A stretch of DNA of 64,000 nucleotides. Source: Methylibium petroleiphilum PM1. GTDB taxonomy: Bacteria > Pseudomonadota > Gammaproteobacteria > Burkholderiales > Burkholderiaceae_C. Where the stretch lies: contig NC_008825.1 in the NCBI RefSeq assembly GCF_000015725.1, positions 3,720,001 through 3,784,000 of the forward strand, read 5' to 3'. Below the pieces are notes generated by a model. The model was not told the DNA's origin. It worked only from the letters and a program-made list of their open reading frames with translations, and searched no databases. Positions 35,668 to 43,555 of this stretch are shown piece after piece (the stretch's first letter is position 1; each line of letters begins with the position of its first letter). A program made the translations under genes and the position numbers.

Positions 35668-36684
35668 TCAGACCACCCCGGCGCCGTGCCGGACCCAGTT
35701 CATCACCGCCTCGGGCAGACCCAGCACTTCGCCGGGAAAGCCACCGCGCGGGAAGCCGACGTGGCCGCCCTGCGCCGGCTGCCACAGCGTGACGTGGCGA
35801 CCCACCTCGTGCGGCCGCGGCAGGCAGGCGGCCGGCACGAAGGGATCGTTGCGCGCGTTGAGCACCAACGCGGGGATGCGGATGCGCGCGAGCTGCGGCT
35901 TGGCCGAACCCCGGTCCCAGTAGTCATCGACATTGCGAAAGCCGTGCAACGGCGCGGTGAACACGTCGTCGAAGGCATGGAGGTCGCGCGCGGCCAGCAG
36001 ACGCTCGCGGTCGAACAGGCCCGGATGCTGCGCCAGCTTGGCCAGCGCCTTCGGCTTCATCGTGCGCAGGAACATGCGGTTGTAGACCTGCCGGTTGAAG
36101 CCACGGATGATCGCGTGACCGCCGGCAGCGAGGTCGATCGGCGACGACACCGCGCACACAGCCGCCGCCGTGGCCGCGGCGCTGTCGCCGGCCTCCTCCG
36201 CCCAGCGCAGCAGCGCGTTGCCGCCGAGCGAGACGCCCACCGCCACCACGGGCCGCGCCTGCTGCGCGCGCAGCCGCGCGAGGATCCAGCCGATCTCCTC
36301 GAAGTCGCCCGAGTGATAGGCCCGCGGGGCCCGGTTGAGCTCGCCGGAACAGCCGCGAAAGTGCGGCAGCGCGAACGGCCAGCCGTTGGCCTGCGCCCAG
36401 CCCGCGAAGGCCTGCGCGTAGTGGCTGGCCGACGAGCCTTCGAGGCCGTGGAACAGCACCAGCAACGGTGCCCCGGCATGTTGCGCCTCGTCGACCCGGT
36501 GGTCGACATCGATGAAGTCGCCGTCGGGGGTGTCCCAGCGCTCGCGCCGCAGAAGCGGTGCCGGCCCGCGGACGCGGCGCGCGAACAGCGCCGGCCAGAT
36601 GGTCTGCGCATTGCCGCCCGGCAACCACCAGGGCGCCGTCCAGTCGAACGGCGGCAGGACGCGGTGGTCGGCGGCTGCAGCCAT
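35668..36684 (-). CDS. YheT-family alpha/beta hydrolase
   Basis: This 338-residue protein starts at ATG 36684. It has the YheT hallmarks WWLPGGNAQTIWPAL near 18, LFHGLEGSSASHYAQAF near 77, FRGCSGELNRAPRAYHSGD near 108, the nucleophile elbow GVSLGGNALLRW near 149 and a late GGHVGFP with the catalytic His. The family resembles eukaryotic ABHD1/3 esterases acting on lipids. The start was set at the internal ATG because the upstream frame continues into the next gene. An NTF2-like gene lies 16 bp upstream on the same strand. Confidence 0.85.
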   Translation of the reverse strand: MAAAADHRVLPPFDWTAPWWLPGGNAQTIWPALFARRVRGPAPLLRRERWDTPDGDFIDVDHRVDEAQHAGAPLLVLFHGLEGSSASHYAQAFAGWAQANGWPFALPHFRGCSGELNRAPRAYHSGDFEEIGWILARLRAQQARPVVAVGVSLGGNALLRWAEEAGDSAAATAAAVCAVSSPIDLAAGGHAIIRGFNRQVYNRMFLRTMKPKALAKLAQHPGLFDRERLLAARDLHAFDDVFTAPLHGFRNVDDYWDRGSAKPQLARIRIPALVLNARNDPFVPAACLPRPHEVGRHVTLWQPAQGGHVGFPRGGFPGEVLGLPEAVMNWVRHGAGVV

Positions 36685-36700
36685 GCGGGGTGCGCGGACC

Positions 36701-37141
36701 TCAGTGCACCGTGGATGGCGCTTCGGAGATCTCCTGCAGCTCGCGCGCCATGCCGGGGCTGGCGTGGTGCAGCACCATGCGCCAGCCCTGCGGCCCGAGG
36801 ACGTAGACGTTGGTGACGATCGCATAGGCCTTCTGCACGCCGTCCTCGCCGAGCACCTGCACCCGTTCGAGCACATGGTGCAGCGCCGTCCCGTTGATGT
36901 GGAGCCGGCGCACCTTCTCGGGGTGGACGTCGATCGCGCCGTTGGCGAAGATCGCCTCGAACGAGGCGCGGATCGCCGGGGCACCGACGAGGCGGGGGCC
37001 GCCGGGGTGCACGCAGGCGGCCTCGTCGTCGTCCGACCAGACGGCCATCAGGTTCTCGAGATCGGCCTGTTGCAGCGCTTCGTAGAACTGCGCCTCGACG
37101 TCGTCGGGCGACGAGGGCGGCGCCTTCGGCTTGGCGGGCAT
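36701..37141 (-). CDS. NTF2-like (SnoaL/DUF4440-type) protein
   Basis: This 146-residue protein of the NTF2-like cone fold has EAQFYEALQQADLENLMAVWSDDDEAACVHPGG followed by a RASFEAIFANG helix and strand pairs ending GWRMVLHHAS. The start at ATG 37141 (MPAKPKAPPSS) is 20 bp after the purU stop, so purU, this gene and yheT probably form an operon. Such small proteins may be enzymes or binding proteins; no substrate can be given. Confidence 0.75.
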   Translation of the reverse strand: MPAKPKAPPSSPDDVEAQFYEALQQADLENLMAVWSDDDEAACVHPGGPRLVGAPAIRASFEAIFANGAIDVHPEKVRRLHINGTALHHVLERVQVLGEDGVQKAYAIVTNVYVLGPQGWRMVLHHASPGMARELQEISEAPSTVH

Positions 37142-37160
37142 GCGGCAGGTCCTCAGCGCA

Positions 37161-38048
37161 TCACTTGAAGACGACGGTCTTGTGGCCGTCGAGCAGCACG
37201 CGGTGCTCGGTGTGCCACTTGACCGCACGCGCCAGCACGACGCACTCGACGTCCCGGCCGACGGCGGTGAAGTCCGTCGCGCCCAGCGAGTGGTCCACGC
37301 GCTGCACGTCCTGCTCGATGATCGGGCCCTCGTCGAGATCGGCGGTCACGTAGTGCGCGGTCGCACCGATCAGCTTGACGCCGCGCGCATGCGCCTGGTC
37401 GTAGGGGCGCGCGCCCTTGAAGCTGGGCAAGAAGCTGTGGTGGATGTTGATGGCCCGGCCATCGAGGAAACGGCAGAAGTCGGCCGACAGGATCTGCATG
37501 TAGCGCGCCAGCACCACCAGATCGATGCGGTGCTGCTCGACCAGCGCCTCGATCCGGGCCTCCTGCTCGCGCTTGACCGCCGCGCTGCTGCCGGTGGCCA
37601 GCGGCAGGTGATGGAAGGGCAGGCCGTAGCTGTCGCACAGCGCGGCGAAGTCGGGGTGGTTGGACACCACCGCCGGGATCTCCACCGGCAGCGAGCCGCT
37701 CTTCCAGCGGAACAGCAGGTCGTTCAGGCAATGGCCATGCTTGCTGACCAGCAGCAGCAGCCGCGGCTTGACGGCCAGCGCATGGAAGCGCGCCGTCATG
37801 CCGAACTCGCCGCGCACGTGCGCGAACAGCTTGTCGAGCGAGGCCTCGTCGGCCAGGTGCCCGGGCGCACTGAAATGCACACGCATGAAGAACAGCCCGG
37901 TGCTGTCGGCGCCCTGCACGTCGCCGTACTGCTGGGAGTCGAGGATGTTGCAGCCGGCCTGGTACAGCAGGCCCGACACGGCGTAGACGATGCCCTTGGC
38001 ATCTCGGCACGACAGGGTGAGGACGAACTCTCGGGCGGTGGTTTCCAT
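37161..38048 (-). CDS. purU: Formyltetrahydrofolate deformylase PurU
   Basis: This 295-residue protein has an N-terminal ACT domain (about 8-90) and a C-terminal formyltransferase-type domain. The catalytic segment is NIHHSFLPSFKGARPY near 208 (Asn and His), with HYVTADLDEGPII near 240 supplying the Asp. It hydrolyses 10-formyl-THF to formate and THF, balancing the one-carbon pool with purine synthesis. A short AT-containing promoter region separates it from the divergent ECF sigma gene. Confidence 0.92.
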   Translation of the reverse strand: METTAREFVLTLSCRDAKGIVYAVSGLLYQAGCNILDSQQYGDVQGADSTGLFFMRVHFSAPGHLADEASLDKLFAHVRGEFGMTARFHALAVKPRLLLLVSKHGHCLNDLLFRWKSGSLPVEIPAVVSNHPDFAALCDSYGLPFHHLPLATGSSAAVKREQEARIEALVEQHRIDLVVLARYMQILSADFCRFLDGRAINIHHSFLPSFKGARPYDQAHARGVKLIGATAHYVTADLDEGPIIEQDVQRVDHSLGATDFTAVGRDVECVVLARAVKWHTEHRVLLDGHKTVVFK

Positions 38049-38122
38049 GATGCTTCGATTGTAAGGAGCGGGCCCGAACGGCGACGACGCTCGCTGCCTC
38101 GGTCTCTAGAATCCGCGCAAGC

Positions 38123-38740
38123 ATGGTCACCGCCCCCGAGGACTGGTCTGAACGCAGCCGCGCCATCGCAGCCGCACTGGCGCGCGTCGCGATGGGCGAT
38201 CGCGCGGCATTTGCCACGCTCTACCAGCAGACCAGCGCGCATCTGCTGGGCGTCGTGCTGCGTATCCAGAAGGACCGAGCCCAAGCCGAGGACGTGCTGC
38301 AGGAGGTGTACGTGAACATCTGGCGCGCGGCGCAGGGGTTCGACGCCGGCCGCAGCCAGCCGCTCACCTGGCTGACCAGCATCGCCCGCAACCGGGCCAT
38401 CGACAGCCTGCGCCGCCGCCAGAGCGAACCGCACACGGTCAGCACCTCGATGGGCTCGGACAGCGAGGACGATGAACACGACATGCTTGAAGAACTGGCA
38501 TCCCCCGATGCCGGCCCGCTCGAACTGCTCGGGCAGGCTGCCGACGCCCGCGCGCTGCGCGACTGCATCGGTGCGCTCAGCGGCGAGCAGCAGCAGAGCC
38601 TGGCACTGGCCTTCTACCAGGGCCTGTCGCATGCCGAGGTGGCCGATCAGCTCCGCCAGCCGCTGGGTACCGTGAAGAGCTGGGTGCGGCGTGCGCTGCA
38701 ATCGCTGAAGACCTGCCTCGAGCGGGCCACCACCGGCTGA
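38123..38740 (+). CDS. ECF-family RNA polymerase sigma factor
   Basis: This 205-residue sigma factor has region 2 (DRAAFATLYQQTSAHLLGVV; AEDVLQEVYVNIWR near 56-70; WLTSIARNRAIDSLRRR) and region 4 (LSHAEVADQLRQPLGTVKSWVRRALQSLK near 165-195). An acidic linker (SDSEDDEHD) lies between them. The next gene is its RskA-like anti-sigma partner, 7 bp downstream. The signal is unknown. The DUF3455 gene after the anti-sigma gene may be a target. Confidence 0.9.
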   Translation: MVTAPEDWSERSRAIAAALARVAMGDRAAFATLYQQTSAHLLGVVLRIQKDRAQAEDVLQEVYVNIWRAAQGFDAGRSQPLTWLTSIARNRAIDSLRRRQSEPHTVSTSMGSDSEDDEHDMLEELASPDAGPLELLGQAADARALRDCIGALSGEQQQSLALAFYQGLSHAEVADQLRQPLGTVKSWVRRALQSLKTCLERATTG

Positions 38741-38747
38741 GGGCACC

Positions 38748-39440
38748 ATGGACTACAGCCGCCCTCTCCTCGCGGACCGCCTCGCGGCCGAGTACGTGCT
38801 CGGCACCCTGCGCGGCCCGGCGCGTCGCCGTTTCGAGGCGCTCCTGCCCGCGCACCCGGCACTCGCCGCCGCCGTGGCCGGTTGGCAGGCGCGGCTGCTG
38901 CCGCTGTCGGCGGCGGTGACGCCCGTGCCCCCCTCGCCCGGTGTCTGGTCGCGGCTCGAGCGGCGGCTGTTCGCGGGGGTCGGCGCCGCGGTGCCGGTGC
39001 GCTGGTGGCAGCGGCTGGGGCTGTGGCAGGGGGTGTCGGCCTTCGCCACGGTGGCCGCGCTCGCGTTGGGTCTGGTGCTGTCGCGGCCCCAGCCGGTGCA
39101 GCCGCCGATCATCGTGGTGATTGCGCCGAATCCGGAGGCCGCCGGCGTGCTGCAGGCCGGCTTCGCCGCGGGCCTCACGCGCGACGGCCGCGCGCTGGTG
39201 CTGCAGCCGATCCACCCGGTGGCGCCGGGCAGCGGCCGCGCCTTCGAGCTGTGGGCCGTGCCGCCGCAGGGAGCGCCGCGCTCGCTGGGCCTGGTGTCGG
39301 GCGAGCAGGCCACCACGGTGCGGCGCGGGCTGCTGCTGCGCGACACGGCAGCGTTCGCGGTCAGCCTGGAGCCGAGCGGCGGCTCGCCGACCGGCGCACC
39401 GACCGGACCGATCCTGTCCGTCGGGAAGCTGCAGATCTGA
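38748..39440 (+). CDS. RskA-type anti-sigma factor
   Basis: This 230-residue membrane protein has an N-terminal anti-sigma part (LADRLAAEYVLGTLRGPARRRFEALL, about 8-40), one transmembrane span near 95-112 (FATVAALALGLVL) and a periplasmic RskA domain. The late segment PGSGRAFELWAVPPQGAPRSLGL is characteristic of RskA. It should hold the ECF sigma factor at the membrane until a signal triggers release. The gene order sigma-anti-sigma with 7 bp between is standard. Confidence 0.87.
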   Translation: MDYSRPLLADRLAAEYVLGTLRGPARRRFEALLPAHPALAAAVAGWQARLLPLSAAVTPVPPSPGVWSRLERRLFAGVGAAVPVRWWQRLGLWQGVSAFATVAALALGLVLSRPQPVQPPIIVVIAPNPEAAGVLQAGFAAGLTRDGRALVLQPIHPVAPGSGRAFELWAVPPQGAPRSLGLVSGEQATTVRRGLLLRDTAAFAVSLEPSGGSPTGAPTGPILSVGKLQI

Positions 39441-39543
39441 CTTGAAAATTCTGTCGGCGGTGGTGCATCTGCCGGCGCACCGTCTCCGTAGTGCAGGGGT
39501 GAGGGGCTCGCCCCCGAACACCCACCCACCTACGGAGACCCCT
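39441..39543 (+). promoter_or_regulatory. Spacer with possible ECF-dependent promoter before the DUF3455 gene
   Basis: This 103-bp spacer holds TTGAAAATTC, GTGCATCTGCC and CCGTCTCCGTAGTGC. GCATCT and CGTAG about 16 bp apart would fit ECF promoters in general form. A related CGGTCTCTAG stretch lies before the sigma gene at about 38099. The match is weak, and the element is only a candidate. Confidence 0.3.
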
Positions 39544-40089
39544 ATGCGCCTGAACCTGATCACCGCCTGCGCTGCCCTCACTCTGGGCGCCTGCGCCATG
39601 CAACCGATGACGTCCCCGAAGATGATCGACAACGCGAGCCTGCCCGAGTCGGTGCGCGTGCCGGCCGGCGAGGCCCAGAAGCTGTGGACCACCACCACCG
39701 GCGGCAAGATCACCTACGAATGCCGCGAAAAGAAGGATGCAGCCGGACAGCATGAATGGGTGTTCGTCGGCCCGGTGGCCGGCCTGCAGGACGCCGACGG
39801 CAAGGCAGTCGGCAAGTACTACGGCCCGCCCGCCACCTGGGAGTCGAACGACGGCTCGAAGGTCACCGGCAAGCAGCTCGCGGTGGCCCCCAACCAGCCC
39901 GGCAGCATCCCGCTGCAGTTGGTGAAGGCCGACCCGGCAATGGGCAGTGGCGCGATGCAGGGCGTGACCTACATCCAGCGCCTGAAGACGGTCGGCGGCG
40001 TGGCGCCGGCCGCGGCTTGCGCGGCGGCGAACAAGGGTGAACAACAGGTCGTGAGCTACGCGGCCGACTACGTGTTCTACGGTCGCTGA
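39544..40089 (+). CDS. DUF3455 lipoprotein
   Basis: This 181-residue protein has a short lipoprotein signal (ALTLGACAMQ, Cys near 17). The DUF3455 body includes SVRVPAGEAQKLWTTTTGGKITYECREKK, HEWVFVGPVAGLQDADGK, YYGPPATWESNDGSKVTG and AADYVFYGR at the C-terminus. It is probably anchored in the outer or inner membrane on the periplasmic side. Its position after the sigma/anti-sigma pair suggests control by that sigma factor. Function unknown. Confidence 0.82.
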   Translation: MRLNLITACAALTLGACAMQPMTSPKMIDNASLPESVRVPAGEAQKLWTTTTGGKITYECREKKDAAGQHEWVFVGPVAGLQDADGKAVGKYYGPPATWESNDGSKVTGKQLAVAPNQPGSIPLQLVKADPAMGSGAMQGVTYIQRLKTVGGVAPAAACAAANKGEQQVVSYAADYVFYGR

Positions 40090-40114
40090 GCGCCCAAGGC
40101 AGCGCCCCGACCGC

Positions 40115-41143
40115 TCAGCCGGGGCGGGCCGCGCTGCTCGCCAGCGCGTCCTGCAACGCGGCGTGAACGCGCTCCGGCGCGATGCCGGACAGGCACTTCA
40201 GGTGCCCGAAGCGGCACTCGTGTGCGTAGCAGGGCTGGCAATCGAGATGCTCCACGCCGCGCAGGGTCTGCAGCCACAGCACGCGCGCATGCCGGTTCAA
40301 GGGCGGCGTGTGCTGCGGGCTGGTGGCGCCGAACACGGCGGCCTGCGGCACGCCAAAGGCCGCTGCCATGTGCATCCACCCCGAGTCGTTGCTGACCACG
40401 CCGCGCGCCCCCGCGATCAGGGCCATGGCGTCCGCGAGCGAGCCGGCACCGGCCTGCACCCGGCAGTGCCCTCCGTGCACCAGGGCGGCGATCTCCTCGC
40501 AGACCGGCCGTTCCGTCTCGGCACCGACCAGCCATACCGGCTGGCCATGGAGCGCGTGCAGTTCCTCGGCCAGCGCCGCATAGGCCGCAGCCGGCCAGCG
40601 GCGGGTGGCGCCCTGCTCCGCCCCGGGAGCCAGCACCCAGTAGGCCTGCGGCGCGAGCCCGCAGCGCGCGAGCAGGTCGTCGATGCGCCCGTGCGCCAGA
40701 TGCAGGCGGGGCCGTGCGCGCGGCGGCAGGCCTCCGGCGAGCGCGCCGTAGAAGGCGACCAGCGGCGGCTCGCCGACGGGGTTGGGCAGGCGCTCGTTCA
40801 GCAGCACCAGCCGGCCCTCGCCTTGGTACCCGACGCGGCGCGGGATGCGCGCCAGCCACGGCAGCAGCGCCGACTTGAGCGAGTTCGGCAGCACGTAGGC
40901 CACGTCGAAGCGCCCCTTGATCTGGCGAGCCTGCGCCCGCCGGGCCGACCAGTCGAGCCGCCCGTGCACGAACGGCAGCGTGATCACCTCGGCCACCTGC
41001 GGCATGGCCTGGAACAAGGGTGCGACCGACGGCAGCGCCGCCACCGTCAGGTGTTCGCCGCGCGCCGCCAGCACCGCCAGCATCGGCTCGGCCATCACGG
41101 CGTAGCCGATCCACTGCGGCGCGATGACCAGTGCGCGGGTCAT
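40115..41143 (-). CDS. waaF: ADP-heptose:LPS heptosyltransferase II
   Basis: This 342-residue GT9-family enzyme starts at ATG 41143 (MTRALVIAPQWIGYAVMAEPML). It shows the conserved VLPNSLKSALLPWLARIPRRVGYQGEGR near 83, LAPGAEQGATRRWPAAAYAAL near 172 and GVVSNDSGWMHMAAAFGVPQAAVFGATSP near 245-272, typical of WaaF. It adds the second heptose to the inner core of lipopolysaccharide. The zinc-finger protein gene and ilvE lie upstream on the same strand, an arrangement seen elsewhere in betaproteobacteria. Confidence 0.88.
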   Translation of the reverse strand: MTRALVIAPQWIGYAVMAEPMLAVLAARGEHLTVAALPSVAPLFQAMPQVAEVITLPFVHGRLDWSARRAQARQIKGRFDVAYVLPNSLKSALLPWLARIPRRVGYQGEGRLVLLNERLPNPVGEPPLVAFYGALAGGLPPRARPRLHLAHGRIDDLLARCGLAPQAYWVLAPGAEQGATRRWPAAAYAALAEELHALHGQPVWLVGAETERPVCEEIAALVHGGHCRVQAGAGSLADAMALIAGARGVVSNDSGWMHMAAAFGVPQAAVFGATSPQHTPPLNRHARVLWLQTLRGVEHLDCQPCYAHECRFGHLKCLSGIAPERVHAALQDALASSAARPG

Positions 41144-41159
41144 CGCACCGCCGCCCGGC

Positions 41160-41363
41160 TCAATGGGCGTGCAGCTTCTCACCGGCCTTCAGCCGGTAGA
41201 CGGTGCCGCAGTACGGGCATTTGCCTTCGGCGTGGGCCACGTCGATGAAGACACGCGGGTGCGCGCTCCACAGCGGCATCTTCGGGTTCGGGCAGAACAC
41301 CACGCCCGGGCCCTGCAGGTCCTGGGCGGTGACTTCGACGACGGCTTGCGGTGGGCGGCTCAT
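41160..41363 (-). CDS. Zinc-finger domain-containing protein (zf-CHCC type)
   Basis: This 67-residue protein has a Cys/His pattern (VFCPNPKMPLWSAHPRVF, then KCPYCGTVYRL) that fits a CHCC zinc site, as in the zinc-binding subunit of mitochondrial complex I and small bacterial relatives. Start ATG 41363 follows a GGAGG-like site (ACCCTCC on the plus strand). It lies 28 bp downstream of ilvE and 16 bp upstream of waaF, so it is probably co-transcribed. Role unknown. Confidence 0.82.
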   Translation of the reverse strand: MSRPPQAVVEVTAQDLQGPGVVFCPNPKMPLWSAHPRVFIDVAHAEGKCPYCGTVYRLKAGEKLHAH

Positions 41364-41391
41364 ACAGGAGGGTCCGTCAGGGTGGAGAGGT

Positions 41392-42315
41392 TCAGACTGC
41401 GGCCAGCCATTCGGCGTACTTGGCGTTGCGGCCGTTGACGATGTCGAAGAAGGCCGACTGGATCTTCTCGGTGATCGGGCCACGCGAGCCGATGCCGATC
41501 TCGATGCGGTCGAGTTCGCGGATCGGCGTGACCTCGGCGGCGGTGCCGGTGAAGAAGGCCTCGTCGGCAATGTAGACCTCGTCGCGCGTGATGCGCTTCT
41601 CGACGATCTTCAGCCCCAGGTCGGCTGCGATCGAGAACACGGTGTTGCGCGTGATGCCGTTCAGCGCGCCGGCCGACAGGTCGGGCGTGTAGATCACGCC
41701 GTTCTTGATGACGAAGATGTTCTCGCCCGCGCCTTCACTGACGAAGCCCGAGGCGTCGAGCAGCAGCGCCTCGTCGTAGCCGTCGTCGGTGGCCTCCATG
41801 TTGGCGAGGATGGAGTTGCTGTAGTTGCTCACGGCCTTGGCCTGCGTCATCGTGATGTTGACGTGGTGACGCGTGTAGCTCGACGTCTTGACGCGGATGC
41901 CGCGCTTGAGCCCTTCCTCGCCGAGGTAGGCGCCCCAGGGCCAGGCGGCGATCATCAGGTGGATGGTGTTGCCCTTGGGACTGACGCCGAGCTTCTTGTC
42001 GCCGATCCAGGTCAGCGGCCGCAGATAGCAGCTCTCCAGCTTGTTGACGCGCACCACCTCGCGCTGCGCGTCCATCACCTGCTCCAGCGAGAACGGGATC
42101 TTCATGCGCAGGATCTTGGCGCTGTTGAAGAGCCGCTCGGTGTGCTCGCGCAGCCGGAAGATCGCCGTGCCCTTGATGGTGTTGTACGCGCGCACGCCCT
42201 CGAATGCACCGCAACCGTAGTGCAGGGTGTGGGTCAGCACGTGGATCTTGGCGTCGCGCCAGTCGACCAGTTGGCCGTCCATCCAGATCTTGCCGTCGCG
42301 GTCGGACATAGACAT
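41392..42315 (-). CDS. ilvE: Branched-chain amino acid aminotransferase
   Basis: This 307-residue class IV PLP aminotransferase has GAFEGVRAYNT near 36, the PLP lysine in MTQAKAVSNYSNS near 160, and GYDEALLLDASGFVSEGAGENIFV near 184-207. It makes leucine, isoleucine and valine from their 2-oxo acids with glutamate. GAGGA lies 6 bp before ATG 42315, so that start was chosen over ATG 42309. A frame runs open about 70 codons further upstream but has no protein-like content. Confidence 0.92.
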   Translation of the reverse strand: MSMSDRDGKIWMDGQLVDWRDAKIHVLTHTLHYGCGAFEGVRAYNTIKGTAIFRLREHTERLFNSAKILRMKIPFSLEQVMDAQREVVRVNKLESCYLRPLTWIGDKKLGVSPKGNTIHLMIAAWPWGAYLGEEGLKRGIRVKTSSYTRHHVNITMTQAKAVSNYSNSILANMEATDDGYDEALLLDASGFVSEGAGENIFVIKNGVIYTPDLSAGALNGITRNTVFSIAADLGLKIVEKRITRDEVYIADEAFFTGTAAEVTPIRELDRIEIGIGSRGPITEKIQSAFFDIVNGRNAKYAEWLAAV

Positions 42316-42524
42316 CGGAGTTCCTCGGTTCAGTGCGCAAGCAGAACCGCAAATTCTACGGGCGCGCGCGCCGCGCCCCGACCGGCCGGCCGCCCCCGCC
42401 CGCCGCCCCCTGAACCGGGGGGAACCCCCCTTCACGGGGTTGATGGTGCAAGGGTACGGCGGTACTTTTGTGCTGTGCAGCAATTTCTTGCCTCGCTCGA
42501 TTCCGAGCCGAACTTCGGTCACCC

Positions 42525-42782
42525 ATGAACGTGTTCCTCAAGCCCCTGCTCGCCACGCTGACCCTGGCCGCCATCGCCTACGGCAGCCAGGCCCAGACCC
42601 GCCCCGAGGCCGCGGAGCTTCCGGTGGCCCGGTCGACGCCGGCGATCGCCGCGCCCGTCGCCGCCCGTGCCGTGACGCCCGAAGCCGATGCGGGCAGCGT
42701 GGCCGAGCCCAACACGGTCGCACTGATCCTGGCCGCGCTCGGCGTCGTCGGTTTGGTCTCGCGCCGGCGCTTCGGCGGCTGA
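42525..42782 (+). CDS. Small exported protein with PEP-CTERM-like sorting tail
   Basis: This 85-residue protein has an N-terminal signal peptide (cleavage near SQA-QT, residue 23), a short Ala/Pro/Val-rich middle, and a C-terminal sorting signal. The tail reads AEPNTVALILAALGVVGLVSRRR: an EP motif, a hydrophobic helix and an Arg cluster, the three parts of PEP-CTERM. The first residue of the motif is Ala, not Pro. Such tails are cut by an exosortase/EpsH protease; none is in the window. The processed protein would have only about 40-45 residues. The 209 bp between ilvE and this gene contain no other gene. Confidence 0.75.
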   Translation: MNVFLKPLLATLTLAAIAYGSQAQTRPEAAELPVARSTPAIAAPVAARAVTPEADAGSVAEPNTVALILAALGVVGLVSRRRFGG

Positions 42783-42791
42783 ACGGCCCCG

Positions 42792-43193
42792 CTAGCGATC
42801 GGGCGCCGCCGCGTCCTCGCGTTCGAGCACCCACGACTGCAGGCGCCCGCGCTCGAGCTGCAGGCGTACGCTGGCGCCGCCAGCGTCACGCCAGCGAAAG
42901 GCCTCGTCGGCCGGGTCGCCGATCACCACCCCCAGACTGCCGGTCAGCGGCAGGATCTCCAGCATCGTCAGGCCCGGCCGCAGCCTGGCGTTGAGCATCA
43001 CGGCGCTGCCGACCTGACCGATCGGCCCGCTGCCAGCCTGGCGCATCACGCGCATCGCGCGGCTGAACTGCAGCAGCAGCCAGAACACGATCGCCGTCGC
43101 CGCCAGGGCCAGCCCCGGCCAGCCATAGCCCCAGTAGCCCACCACCAGGCCCGCGGCGGCCAGGCCCCAGCCCATCCCGGGTCGGTTCAACAT
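42792..43193 (-). CDS. Membrane protein of unknown function (133 aa)
   Basis: This 133-residue protein has one or two hydrophobic segments in the first 45 residues (GLAAAGLVVGYWGYGWPGLALAATAIVFWLLL). A soluble C-terminal part follows (LNARLRPGLTMLEILPLTGSLGVVIGDPADEAFRW). ATG 43193 overlaps the stop of the upstream monooxygenase-like gene by a few bases. Part of the radA operon. No function known. Confidence 0.65.
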   Translation of the reverse strand: MLNRPGMGWGLAAAGLVVGYWGYGWPGLALAATAIVFWLLLQFSRAMRVMRQAGSGPIGQVGSAVMLNARLRPGLTMLEILPLTGSLGVVIGDPADEAFRWRDAGGASVRLQLERGRLQSWVLEREDAAAPDR

Positions 43194-43555
43194 GCCGGCC
43201 CCTCGTGCGCGGGCGGTCCGCCATAGGCGCGCTCGACCCGCGCGATCCGCAATTCGTAGTGCGTGTACCAGCCCTGCCGGCCACGCTCGCGCGCCACGCT
43301 GTGCTCGGCGTGTGCCTTCCATGCAGCGATGTCGGCCAGGCTGCGCCAGTAGGACACGGTGATGCCGAAGCCCTCGACGTCGCGCGCGCTTTCCACCCCC
43401 AGGAATCCCGGCTGCGTGGCGGCGACCTCGACCATGCGGCCGGCCATCGCGTCGTAGCCGTCGTCGCTGTCCAGGACAGCCGGCGCGCGTCGGCTGCTGA
43501 AGACCACCGCGTAGTAGGGCGGCGCGGGCAGGTCCGCGAAGGTCGCATCGCTCAT
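43187..43555 (-). CDS. Antibiotic biosynthesis monooxygenase-like (ABM fold) protein
   Basis: This 122-residue dimeric alpha/beta-barrel protein has the segment DGYDAMAGRMVEVAATQPGFLGVESARD and GFGITVSYWRSLADIAAWKAHAEHSVARERGRQGWYTHYELRIARVER, the standard ABM signature. ATG 43555 overlaps the radA stop (ATGA), so it is translationally coupled to radA. Members range from quinol monooxygenases to haem-degrading enzymes and simple binding proteins. Confidence 0.8.
   Translation of the reverse strand: MSDATFADLPAPPYYAVVFSSRRAPAVLDSDDGYDAMAGRMVEVAATQPGFLGVESARDVEGFGITVSYWRSLADIAAWKAHAEHSVARERGRQGWYTHYELRIARVERAYGGPPAHEGPAC

Noticed and set aside
42316-42522. N-terminal extension of ilvE
   Set aside because: The upstream in-frame codons are Arg/Gly-rich and unlike IlvE; a GAGGA ribosome site sits 6 bp before ATG 42315.
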